In this document: positions 41,496 through 52,587 of the stretch, piece by piece
Layout of the letters: each line of letters opens with the position of its first letter
Position numbering within the stretch: the first letter of the stretch is position 1
Assembly (NCBI GenBank): GCA_032158295.1
Contig: CM063258.1
Span: 4,174,001-4,238,000, forward strand
Direction: 5' to 3'
DNA: 64,000 bases
From: Pycnopodia helianthoides
Lineage: Eukaryota > Echinodermata > Asteroidea > Forcipulatida > Asteriidae
Notes under the pieces: model-generated
What the model saw: the letters and a program-made list of their open reading frames with translations, nothing else
What the model was told of the DNA's origin: nothing
The model's database searches: none
Translations under genes and position numbers: made by a program

Positions 41496-44400
41496 ATGAG
41501 TGTCAATATTCCTCAAAGTAGAAGGAACTCTGTGTTTAAGTTAGATCCTCTCGATAAGACGGATTCACGAGTGATTTTGAACATATCTGAAAATGATCGA
41601 AACGAACATTACGACGTTGCCGTTGTTGGTCGACCACCTGTGCCAAGCGGGCACACCGTCAACGCCCAGCAGGGGGCCCCCGCAGTCCCCAACAACGTTG
41701 ATCCATCTCCGGAGTGGATCACAGCAAAGCTCCACACAACACCACCCCCTTCTCGACCCAAATCTACGGCGGAGGTTATCACTATCAGCAGCCCGTATCT
41801 GTCTTCGCCGGCCACCAAAAAGAAATCCAAGTCAAATAAGGCGAGAGTTCGCCACCGGCGATCGAGACCGTGCTTGACGGTGGAAATGTCAAAGGCCAAG
41901 TCGGGAGCCGAGGTTTTGAGAATTAGTTTGGAAGAGCTGGGATGGAGGTGGAGAGAGGTGATTAAAAAGCAATAATACTAGGAAAAAAAACCATGCCGTA
42001 TCAGACTGATATATTCTCATATATTGTGATTAAGAAAACTTAGTTGTTCAGATTTGATTTTATGTGGCGACCTTCCATATTATTTTTTTTCATCAATATT
42101 TCGAACCTTTTTGTTTGTAAGAAAGGTCAATAATGAATTAGTTTACGGTACTACCACCAGTTGCTCAAGAGGATAATTTTTTTTAAAACTTTCACGGAGG
42201 TGAATGGTACAAGCGACCTTTAAAAAGTGAAGGTTAGATACGACAATTGTTCTGGTATGTTTATTGTCATGCCATTGCGATGGATGGAGTATGGAAAGAT
42301 ACATGTATGTTGTAAAATAGGGGCAGTCAGTTGTGGTATGTTTTTTCCCAATTTGTCTTTTGATTCATTTATTTTATTATATCATAGAGTTAATACTCTG
42401 AAGAAGAAACCGTGACAAACAGGAGAAGATGAAATGAAGATGCAAATTTATTGAAGCTATTCTCTGAAGACAGTGCAATGTAATTTCTAATTAACAGGTT
42501 TCTGGTGCTCGTAAAAACTCCTGTGATCTGTACTGGCATGGAAGTTCTTTTTATGACAACGATGGAATCCAGTCGGGGATGGTCAACAAGTTTCCAGGTT
42601 TGTATAAAAAAGGACGTTGACAAATGAATGAATAAATAAATAAATAATAGCAGTAGTTGACAAAGCACAAATAATTATCTTTTGGGTTTTGGCTTTAGTT
42701 TGGTAACAGCCCTCGAGTGGACTATTAGTATTACATGGCCCCAACATCACCCATCGATAACGAGTAGTCACAGAGCTCGATATTCTATTGCCTTTCAAAT
42801 TCACCATAACTGTTATTATTTAACAGAGAGTTGAAGTCAATGTCTGTATGACACCTGCAATTATCACGGACTGCATGTTAATTAAATGGACTTCGCAAAA
42901 ACATCCTTCACTTAAACACAAAGTTTGTACTTTAGCATATGTCCGTGGTACTTGTATTGTAGTCCATAAAAGTTTCTAATTTTAGGAGACCGTTATCGTG
43001 TTATTCAGCCTTGGTTCTTGAATGGGCAAGGGCACCAAGGCGTTTTATTCTTTGTAAAGGGCACCTCTATAAGGAAATTGTAAATTTCTATTGGAACTCT
43101 TCAAGGGGCACCAAGGCAATGACCAGGGGCATTGAGGCAATTGCCTCCGTTGGCTCTGTGTTGTATCAGACCCAGTTATTGTTAAGGCAATCGCATGTCA
43201 TTTGTGATCGTTTCTTTTATGTAGGGTTGTTGGAGTTAGTACGCAAAGCACAACTCAGTAAACTTCTCCATCAGATGCAAGAACTCTTCCCGAGGAGTTT
43301 GGCTTTTACCCCCGGACGTGGCTCCTACCAGAGCAGTACCACCACTTCTGCGCAAACGTGGCGAGATGCAGCAGAAACACCCGCACGACAAACCCGTGTT
43401 CATCGTGAAGCCCGACGAGGGATCTCAGGGGGACGGCATCTATCTCATCACGAACCCCCACCACATGGGGTCAGTTGGTCTGGTCCGAAGGGCCGTCGTG
43501 CAGGAGTACATCGCAAGGCCCCTGCTACTGGAGCGTACCAAGTTTTGACCTGAGGGTGTATGTTCTGCTGGCTTCGATCGACCCACTGCAGATCTACATC
43601 TGCAGGGAAGGAATGGCACGCTTTTGTACGGTGAAATACAGTTGCCGACCAATCGTAACATTCATCAGGTATTCATGCACTTGACCAACTACTCGCTCAA
43701 CAAGAAGAGTGACACGTTTGTTCACACGGACTCTACAGACCGCGGAAGCAAACGAACTCTGACGAGTACGTTCACGGCTCTAGCCTCGCGGGGACACGAC
43801 ACCGTCGGGTGTGGTACGCCATCGAGGAGATAGTCGTCAAGACGATGACGGCCATGTTGCCGGACTTGACTGTTGAGCTCCAGGCAGAGTTACCAGCCAA
43901 GAAGCCCGCTCCGTCCTGTTTCCAGGTATGGAAGAGAAATTTCTCTCCTTTGTAGTTTTTTGGAAAGGTACAAGTTAACAGACAATGCATTTACTGTTAC
44001 CAATAAGTCGGTGCTTAACTCTCCTGCTGACTGACCATGTGAAACATCAAAAAAATATATTCCTCACAGTTGCCTGTAGCTTGGTACGCACTGTATAGCC
44101 CATGTCATCGGATCAAAGTGTACTCAGCCATGTATGATCAGTGAGGCATGGGCGGTGAAACAAGGAGCTCCATATTCTACCAGAGAGTAGTAGGGTTAAG
44201 GTAGCAGAAGATTCCGCCTTGTTCACTTATTAAACTGCCTCAACATTTCTTACTATTCCTGTTCATCATGCCAAAGGCATTCCTGAAACCATCTCAACTC
44301 TTTGGGAGTATGCAGCACCGGAGACAGGTTGCTAATCAGTCACAACAGTCATTACCTATAAGCATGTTTCGTTTGCTCATGGGTGAAAGAAGCAGTTATA

Positions 44401-47114
44401 GTTTCGTGGCAGTTGGATTTATCCCTCATGCAGAAATTACGAGAATTAACTACAATTTTGTTTAATAGATGTTAAATTTGCACCGGGGATAAAGAATATT
44501 AATTGGTTTTACCCTTTCACCGGTGTGTAAAGCACTGTATACTCGGTACTCCCCTGAGTTCTGTGAACAAAATCCACAGGCATATTACTCAGGTGACATT
44601 CGAACCCACCACCGTTGCCATTCTAGAGCAGATGTCTTACCAACTAGACCACCGAGATTTCCCGGTAGCTAGCGGCAGTTCGAATCCTATATTTTAGCAG
44701 CAGGTACCACAACAATTTAATAGATTTTAAATACAATTTTGTTATTTTTCTTCCTTTGTGGGCAGATTTTGGGTTTTGATATTCTCGTGACGGATCAGCT
44801 GAAACCGATTCTGTTAGAGGTCAACGCAAACCCGAGTCTTCGGCTGGACTTCGAGCATGAAGTATCGCCCGGCATCGTCGAATCCAAACCGAGCCCCGTG
44901 GATGAAGAGATCAAAATTCCACTCATCAAAGACACGCTGAGACTTATTAAACCGCGAAAAAATGCCAAGGAGTTCAAACCGAGGTATGTCACAAATTGCA
45001 ATGAATAACAACACCACCTAGACATCACAGTTCGGAGCAAATACGGGTAACTCTGCCCGGAGCCCGTTGTACCTGTGGGTTATCCTTGTATGAGGTCACA
45101 AAGCCTCATCACCCCCCCCCCCCACTCCCCATAATAGGCCTACATAATAAAAACAACTCTGCATATAAGTATTGTTTAAAGCTTTGCATGGTGTGGAAAA
45201 ATAGGAAGGAACTATAAGTATATAAATAAATAGTAAACTTTGGGGTACAACCATGTATTAGATTTCTCTCTTGAGAGAGTGTTGGCTGTGAAAAGAGCAG
45301 GTGTGGTCTCCACGTTTCGAACATTCTACTCTGCTCGTCTTCAGGAGAATGCTGGCCTGCTGGTGGTGATGGAGCTTAAGTAGCGCTTGCGGGATGCACA
45401 TTTGGGCGGGGAGGGTCCAAGCTGTTCTGGACCAGTGAAGCGTGTGCGTTGGAGTTTGTCATTGTACAGTACATGTAGGCACACAGTATAACACTACCAG
45501 TATGTGATGCTAGCCTGGTTTGAGGTTGCACTGATATTCTAGCAGGTGCACCCAGGTAAAGAGCCTCTGACAAGGCTAACCCGACGCATTGTTTTCTTCA
45601 TTTGCAATCCAGATGATACTGTAGAACAAAAGAAACGCCACAGCAAGACTGTCTTGCCCCTCACAATGTGCATTTATTGCATGACGCCATCTAGAGACTA
45701 GTACCCCAGCCTTTTAGAAACAAATATTTCTTGTTTTTAGAGATTATTTTGCTTCGTACAAAGTGTGGTGCAATTAAAAAACAGGCTATACAACAAAATT
45801 GTAGGCGTTATACAGTCTGGGTTTTGAGGCATTGCATGGTGAGGTATCAATATATATTCGGTTTGCGGTAACACCATGTGTAAAAATATCTACTTGCTGT
45901 GTTATACAGTCATTTACATCAACTATCTGTTACATTGTTTTATGTTTTTTGGTGAACTTTGAACTTTGTGACTGCTCATTCCTGTTTGACGATATTCGGC
46001 CATGTAGTGGCCTATACTCTTGAATCCATGGGACCTTGTCAAGTTGAACTTTGAACTGAAACATCGTGTTTAGTGCTACAGTTGTCGGGCAGAACTCTAA
46101 CAGTTCTTGAAGACTTTTGCATACATTATTGGGTTTTTATATATTATATTTTTGCAGGCATACGTTGTCCGACTCGGATGGCTCTCGTCAACCTCAGGCA
46201 GCTGTCCGATCGGCCACGCCCAACTCAGACAAGGCGTCCGATGACGAGGCTGGGAAGGAGGGCGGAGCCCTGGACGAGGCTCTGGAGGAGTCCTGCTTGG
46301 AGGAGATCTGGCCCCGGAAGTACGGAGAGCGGTACAGTCACTTGAGAGTGATGGAGCACGTGGCGGGATTATTCAATCAGTTCCTTGGCGTGAAAGGGGC
46401 GCATCGAATGGGGGCCACAGGATTTAGAATGTTCAGCAGGTAAATCTCACGCTGGCAACAAAACGACCATATCCTTTTCTGGCGGGAACATTCTTGGGCT
46501 TGGTCAATATCAGCATTGTTACAATTTCTATTTCGCCACAAACAAACAAAAAACAAAAGAATAAGATTTGATATGTTTTTATTTTTGCTTCTCGTAGGCA
46601 CTGTTTCTCAAAACTAGTTTCAGAAATTTTTAAACAGCTGTAAAATGTTTCTATTTTCATCAAAGCTTCAATTGCTGTAGGAAGTATAATTGAGCGCTTA
46701 GGGACTTGTTTGTGGTGCACTTAATGAGAGCCGTTTTATTTAGTATTATCATAATTGATTTTTCTATCGATAAATTTTTGGTAGGAAATGCAACTGTGCA
46801 GTAACGGCATCACAATGGCAGGAATCGACATCATGTATATCGACATCACACGACGCTGGACTCTAGACAGCCACGAGGGAATCGGAGCGGGCATGTGCTT
46901 CGGGGCCTTCCTCGAGGGGTTCTTCTCGCTCGCCGCGCGCAAATTCCGCGGCAACTCCCTCCTGGAGAAGGTCAGCGCCCTGGTCGAGGTGTGCGAGTGC
47001 AACCTCAAGAGCGCCGGGGCGAGGCCGACGCCCAGGCCACACCCCAGGAGACTACGCAGGCCAGAGATGGTGAGACACAGGGTGGCGGGGAGGTGGCCGA
47101 CCTCCGAGGACTGA
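41496..47114 (+). CDS. TTLL11: Tubulin polyglutamylase, TTLL11 type, 6 exons
   Basis: TTLL11 adds glutamate side chains to tubulin tails on cilia and other stable microtubules, using an ATP-grasp fold. Exons: 41496-41957, 42498-42597, 43225-43925, 44766-44983, 46158-46439, 46785-47114. The first exon is a Pro/Ser-rich N-terminus ending [11 protein letters not shown] and [12 protein letters not shown]. Then come [36 protein letters not shown] (ATP loop), [26 protein letters not shown] and [20 protein letters not shown] (metal-binding Glu and Asn). The C-terminal region has [15 protein letters not shown], which favours TTLL11 over other TTLLs. Single-base shifts are needed in exon 3 near 43291, 43364, 43544, 43638 and 43806, and at the start of exon 6 near 46786. 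About 697 codons in all. The last 40 residues are uncertain in frame. Confidence 0.85.
43008..43155. repeat. GGGGCACCAAGGC-family repeat in TTLL11 intron 2
   Basis: AAGGGGCACCAAGGCAATGACC and GAGGCAATTGCCTCCGTTGG, upstream of exon 3. A longer frame at 43011 runs through this repeat into the real exon and should not be taken as a start. Confidence 0.55.
44230..44660 (-). repeat. Degraded SINE and tRNA-like fragments in TTLL11 intron 3
   Basis: CATCTCAACTCTTTGGGAGTAT (44285) and CATTCGAACCCACCACCGTTG...CTTACCAACTAGACCACCGAG (44588-44660) are weak reversed SINE/tRNA-like pieces. Confidence 0.4.
45811..45905 (+). repeat. GGCATTGCATGGTGAGGT repeat fragment in TTLL11 intron 4
   Basis: GGCATTGCATGGTGAGGTATC and CGGTTTGCGGTAACACCATG, as in 60128-60330. 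Confidence 0.55.
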
Positions 47115-47784
47115 GGCAATGAAATGAAATGGAAAAAAACCAACTCCGTCCAAATTGTCTGGAGGTGTGTGGCAGAAGGAAAACAAATCATGATTATTAG
47201 GATAAAGTGTGAACAGACGGAGGAATAGTTTCTGTAAAGGAATGAAGCAAGTTTGAAATATAGACCATGTTACCTTTGTTTACAGAGTGGTGACCTTGTA
47301 CATTCTAATGCGTTTCCTGACGGGCAAGTACTACACAGGCCATATGGGAAAATTTACATTTTGTGTCATAAATTTCACATAATTCAAGACTTACATGTAC
47401 AAAAGCAACAGCTGTACAGCTTTTGATGCTGCCCCCCTTTCTTCACATCAAAGTTGAGAAAAATCAGACAGTGCGATCTCCATAAAACATAAGATTTGTT
47501 GTATTCTTCCATTGAGCTGTGTACAAGCTGTGCCTGTATAAAGTCCAGGCTCTGCGGCTCCTTTGTTAAACATGTGATGTCACAGGTCACATGGTCCATA
47601 GGACGACGGATGATGGTAGAGTACAAATCGGAGACAAAGCAGTATGCCCTGGCACTGGGTGACCTTTGACCTTGGAGTAGAGTCACAAGTCACAATCCAT
47701 CTCATGTATCCTCTCCTAGCGAGTCTTATTGACTGCCCTCGGCAAGGAAGATCTATCCACACAATTATCAATCAAGTGACAAAT

Positions 47785-48137
47785 TATTATTATATCATTT
47801 CTGATAATGAAACCAAAGATGCCTCATAAGTGAACTTAGTCACTGCAGCTCGCAAGCCTGAGGAAACCTGTAAACAAGGGTGCTTGCTATGTGAACCAGA
47901 AACACCGGGGTTAACCCCTACTCTTCCATGATAAGTGTTCTGGGTTCTTTTACGTGCACTACTAACCCTAGTACATGGGACCTATGGCTTCATGTCCCAT
48001 CTGAAGGACAAAGCAATTATGGTAAAGTATCTTGCTCCAGGACACAAGTGCCACGACTGGGACTCAAAGCCCACACTCTGCTGATCAGAAACACCAGAGT
48101 TTGAGTCCGGCGCTTTATAACCGCTCTGCCACGACAC
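47785..48137 (-). repeat. tRNA-derived SINE, reverse
   Basis: TGAAACCAAAGATGCCTCAT, CCGGGGTTAACCCCTACTCT, TTCTTTTACGTGCACTACTA, then the reversed head ACTGGGACTCAAAGCC and ACCGCTCTGCCACGACAC. It is the counterpart of 2425-2745. Confidence 0.8.
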
Positions 48138-48145
48138 AATACACA

Positions 48146-48175
48146 TGCTGCAATGCTGCAATGCTGCAATGCTTT
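48146..48175. repeat. Short tandem repeat CTGCAATG
   Basis: ATGCTGCAATGCTGCAATG, about four copies of an 8-9-bp unit directly after the tRNA end of the SINE. Confidence 0.7.
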
Positions 48176-48435
48176 ATCTTCCAGCGAGATGACCAAATAT
48201 TTGAAATTACTTAATTTGTACGGGTTGTGTGTGGTGGCACAACTGTGCACAGAACTACCTTCGTACGTGCATGGATTTTGTATGCCCTCACCGCATGATA
48301 TCCAGGCCTGGAATTTCATCTTTGAGAGGGCAAGGCCATTTTTGTTATTTTGCAGTCTATGGTGATCTTCTGAAAGGGCACCAAGGCCAAGAGCTGGGGC
48401 AACAGAAGCCATGGCCCCCGTGTAATTCCAGCAGC

Positions 48436-48575
48436 CATTTCACGAAGCGCTAGGATTATCCTATCTCGAGTTAGGATGAGTAACTCGTCCCAACGTCTAT
48501 GGATACGAAACTTAACTCTTCTAATCCTAAGATTAATCCTAAGTTAGAAGAGTTTGGTGAAATCGACGGCAGGCC
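48436..48575. mobile_element. Small fold-back element
   Basis: CATTTCACGAAGCGCTAGGA at the left and AGAAGAGTTTGGTGAAATCG at the right. The centre is rich in ATCCTAA and its complement TTAGGAT. Confidence 0.45.
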
Positions 48576-49389
48576 TGGATATCATACAGACTGACATAGT
48601 TTATCTGTTATTCCAAACCAAAGCGGATAACATTAAATATTTGTGTATATTAATTGTGTTCATTTCAGTCAGGTTTTATTTTGCAATGGAACAAGCCAAA
48701 CAACTAGCAAGTTTTCTGTACACATTTTTGTCCTCAAAACACTCCCGTCCTTTTTAAAAATTAAAATAATTACTTTTATGTGCTGAATGCAATACTTCTA
48801 AAATATTTCTTTTGAACACTTTTGCAAAGCACAAGGTATTGTATGGACAATGTTTATAAAATGGAAGTTAAATGCCTTTTAAATTATTAAAAAAATAACA
48901 AATCATTATATTTTAAAAGCACCATAACGTTTTTGGTGAGGATGCACCTAGTTTAAAATTTAAATTATACATGTTTTTTAAAATAAATATTGTTAGCAAC
49001 TTCATAGGGAAAATGTTTGTTTTAGTTTGAGAGGGAGTTTGGAGGTCATAGGTCATGTTTTCTTCTGCACCTAATAATTTGTGTTCCATCTTAGAGGTAA
49101 AACTAAACACATAGCATATTTAAAAAAAGCCCTTTGTGATGTTGGGCCCGAACATGGTGGTTATCCCAACTGCAGTTGTGATGGCCCAACTTGAATACGC
49201 CTTAGGTGGGCCACTTAGTTGGGCAGTCATACTTAAGTCGGGTGGCAATTTAATTTCACATGTAATGTGCTTCCTATGTGTGTGTGTAATGACCATTAAT
49301 CCTAACCAAACCCAGCAAAATCCAACCGCATGTTTTGTTTGATTCTGTTGGACTGAGGACTGCACTTAGTATTAAACTGGTTATGGGAT

Positions 49390-49882
49390 CTGGGCCCAAA
49401 TTCATAGAGCTGCTCAGGCACAAAAAAGTAGCTAAGCACAACAAAATTATGCTTACCGGCCAAACTACCATGTCACATATACAATTTGTGACTGGTATCC
49501 TGATGATTTGTGCTTAGCAGAAAATTGTTAAGCAATATACATGTATTCTGCTTAACCCTTTAGAGACCATAGGCTTGTTCTGAAATGCCCGTAGCGGCAG
49601 CAAACGGCCGCAAGATTTGACCAACTTTCTCCCAATCAAGAGGGTCAAAGACAAGGTATCAGATCGAATTGACATTTTCCAATGCTTCCCATGTTAACAT
49701 AGAATCTACAACTCTAAAACAAAACCAAGTATTTTTGTTTCTTAGTAATTTTCTCTACATTTTTCCTGGAAATAACCGGGCTAACACTCAACAAGATTAG
49801 CAATGTCTGGGCGTATGGTGATGATTGTACAGAAGTGATTGATCTCTAAAGGGTTAAGCAGCTCTATGAAATTGGGCCCAGG
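49390..49882. mobile_element. GGGCCC-type MITE interrupted by a TTAA element
   Basis: Starts CTGGGCCCAAATTCATAG and ends CTATGAAATTGGGCCCAGG. The right terminal repeat is cut after TCTGC by the insert 49552-49857. Confidence 0.85.
49552..49857. mobile_element. Nested piggyBac-type MITE, CCCTTTAGAGA ends
   Basis: TTAA at 49552-49555 and 49854-49857 flank inverted ends CCCTTTAGAGA and TCTCTAAAGGG. Removing one TTAA copy plus the insert restores an uninterrupted GCTTAAGCAGCTC of the host MITE. The insert has no transposase. Confidence 0.85.
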
Positions 49883-50622
49883 TATACCACTATAATCAGA
49901 GTCCCAAAATGTGGGTGTTGAGTTTACTGGTTACACTTTTATGTTCGGACACTCCTATGTTTCAACAACAATAATGTACTTCCATTTTCCTAATCCTAAT
50001 CCTAACCTTAACCACAACCCTAGTGTGTACACCATGAGGGATTATTCAAACATAGGGTTGTTGGAACCTAGGGGAGTCGAAACATAGAGCAGGTGTTGGA
50101 CTTTGTTAGAATAAGGAAGGATCCTAGTAAATCAGGGAGTTTTAAATATCCTTTAAGTTTTTGTTTATGAATAAGACGGAAGTGTGTGTATTACTACTAT
50201 TAGGTCGGACTGATGATGGAGTAAATTATTATTAGCCAAACTAACTGAAATATTAATATTGAATCTATATATCCATAAATTGTTTTGTAATAAAGCAACG
50301 ATAACTCACGAATCTTTTTGTTTGCTTGTGTTTTAATTATTCTGTATTTACAATACGCCAACGGCTTAAGATTTTACTTGGAGCTTTCCCCCCAAATATA
50401 AAACATTTTATACTTTTTAAAGATTTAAGACTATAAGGGAACCTCCAAAGTGATAACCACTACAACCCACAGGCCTGAAGATACATGTGTAGAGAAGACG
50501 GAGAAGACTTTGCAGACAAGTCAAAATTAGTTTGGTGTCGATATTGACAAGAAGTTACAACACGGAGTCGACACAAAACTACCCCTCAATACCAATCCAT
50601 GACTTACTCTTATGCCAGACCG

Positions 50623-50975
50623 CAGGCCCGAGGCCAGTGATTTTAGCATTGGGCCAGTAAACTTTTGTTTTGTGTTTTCAATTCAATAACAGTTCATGTA
50701 CATGTACCTCACTCTACAATATCTTGAACAGAAACAAACTTATGTTCAAATGTTGACTTTGAGTAATGATTTGAAATATAAATACCCTTAAAGACAAATG
50801 AGGTAAATCTTCTCTTATATGTCTTAGTGCTTGTTCAATTAAATGCAAGTTAAACTGTGCAAGGAAGGCTTTTCTCAGTTTGAATCTGGTCTGGTAAAAA
50901 TATTTCTGGTCCAGTAAACATTTTGAGATACAAGTCCTGTGGACTTGTGGATTTTTTCCCCCAAATTTGAGCCCT
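50623..50975. repeat. GGGCCAGTAAAC-family repeat
   Basis: CCCGAGGCCAGTGATTTTAGC, TTGAACAGAAACAAACTTATG and CAAGTCCTGTGGACTTGTGG. It has the same orientation as 3307-3663. Confidence 0.6.
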
Positions 50976-51479
50976 GTCAGAGTGTGAATTTTTGTTTTCT
51001 TTTCTGAAATCATACACCTTGGTAAACGTGTTCTAGTCGGTGAGACCACAGAGATTTAAAAAAAAACTCCACATATGAGACCAAGTGTTCTGCAAACAAC
51101 GCCGTTCATTCAACAAAAAAGAGTTGATGGGATGTTTGCACTGCATGAATCAACGAACGCCAACTCAGAAAGGTCAAAGATCACTTCCTAATGTAAATAA
51201 AACGATGTTGCATAAACACAGCGTGGTTGGAGATCGTTTGTCGGCAGAGTTTTTTGTATTTATTATTTTTAATGAGATATCTCCTAACTCACAAGGCCGA
51301 ACGGCCACTTCAAGGTGAGGGCTACACTTAACTGATTTGGGCTGTTGACCCAAATCAACTGTCACTAGGGGCACGTTGCCACCTACTCCTGGGGCTGCAA
51401 CAGGGTTACCCCCTTCACAGTCTGTAAGGATGTAGGCATGTGTATCATCCACTAGGAGCCTGGCTGGTAGAGCAGAATG

Positions 51480-51640
51480 CACTACCTTCCCAACATTTTA
51501 CGAAGCAATTATGATTAATTGCCTTGCTCAAGGGCACAAGTGTCATGACCGGGATTCGAACCCCACACTGTGCTGCTGACAACACCAGAGCTTGGGTCCG
51601 GTGAGCTAGACCACTAGACCACTCGGCCACGACACGACAT
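51480..51640 (-). repeat. SINE head, reverse
   Basis: TTGCTCAAGGGCACAAGTGTC, ATGACCGGGATTCGAACCC and ACCACTCGGCCACGACAC: a reversed tRNA-like head without the rest of the body. Confidence 0.65.
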
Positions 51641-52030
51641 GCCTCCAAGGCTGGCCCGCCCAGGGATACAAAGCGCATACAAGAAGAAACTTCATGAGTG
51701 AAAAGGTTAGTTTTTTTTTTGGAAATCTTTCTGAACTGAAAAATGGAGAAGGTGTTTCTAAGAGGTTGTGGTCGATCATTCCAGAGCTAAAGAATCAAGG
51801 AAGACAAGGCCATCTCCCCAGGGTGCTTTTTGGTTTGTGGCTGGACAAATGATAAGGCAGATGACAAACAGTTCATGTGAATAAAGCTGCCATTCACGTT
51901 TCAAGTCCGGATTTTCTTTTTTTTATAAAACCTTCTAGGATTTTTTTTATGGATTCACTTCCTGTTTTGTTGTTGGATGGTTGGCATTGCGTTGACGGTA
52001 CTCATGTTTTGCATTACGGCATTGTAGTCC

Positions 52031-52335
52031 TCGGCCCAATTTATTAGAGAGGCAGCGTTAGCAGAAAATACTGCTTGCCAGTAACAGACAATACAAGGTA
52101 TTTTGGCTGGTAACCTTGGTCTGGTATAAAGCCTAGTTTTGTTGTGCTCTGCTACTTTTTGTGCTTGAGCAGCTCTGTAAAAATTGGGCACTGGGCCCGA
52201 TTTCATAGAGCTGCTTATAGAGAGAAAAATTGCTTAACAATTTCCTGCTAAGCAGATATGAGCAGGATACCAGTCTCAGATGGTACATGATGTGCATGGT
52301 ATTTTGGCTAGTAACCTTAATCAACTAAGTACAAC
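52031..52335. mobile_element. Two adjoining degraded GGGCCC MITEs
   Basis: The first runs TCGGCCCAATTTATTAGAG to AGCTCTGTAAAAATTGGGCAC. The second starts CTGGGCCCGATTTCATAG at 52193 and lacks its right end. Confidence 0.6.
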
Positions 52336-52587
52336 TTAAAGTTTCTAATCGACTTAAAGATTTCCCAATGGAAGTGCCCTCTGCAAAAAATTTAAAATGG
52401 CCTTGCCCTCTCAAAGATGGTGGTGGGCAGTAACTCAGCGCAAAAGGTAGAGGTACCTACTGGAAGATGGTTGCTTATAAATGTATTAGTGGTGCTGTGC
52501 TTTATGTTTGTTAGTTTACTCTTAGCTTTTGCCATGCCATGCCTGGGGGCTGCAGTCCACATCTCCGTAACGTTCTGGACGGGGGTG

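Larger units (their letters stand above)
47115..52587. other. Convergent intergenic region TTLL11-INTS5
   Basis: Contains SINE and MITE copies listed separately. Around 48981 and 50290 are AATAAA hexamers that could serve a long TTLL11 3' UTR. 47120-47780 and 48580-49380 show only short random frames and AT-rich sequence; 49885-50620 likewise. Confidence 0.5.

Noticed and set aside
43011..43224. Apparent N-terminal extension of TTLL11 exon 3
   Set aside because: The frame reads through an interspersed repeat and across the CTTTTATGTAG acceptor. The conserved protein starts right after the acceptor.
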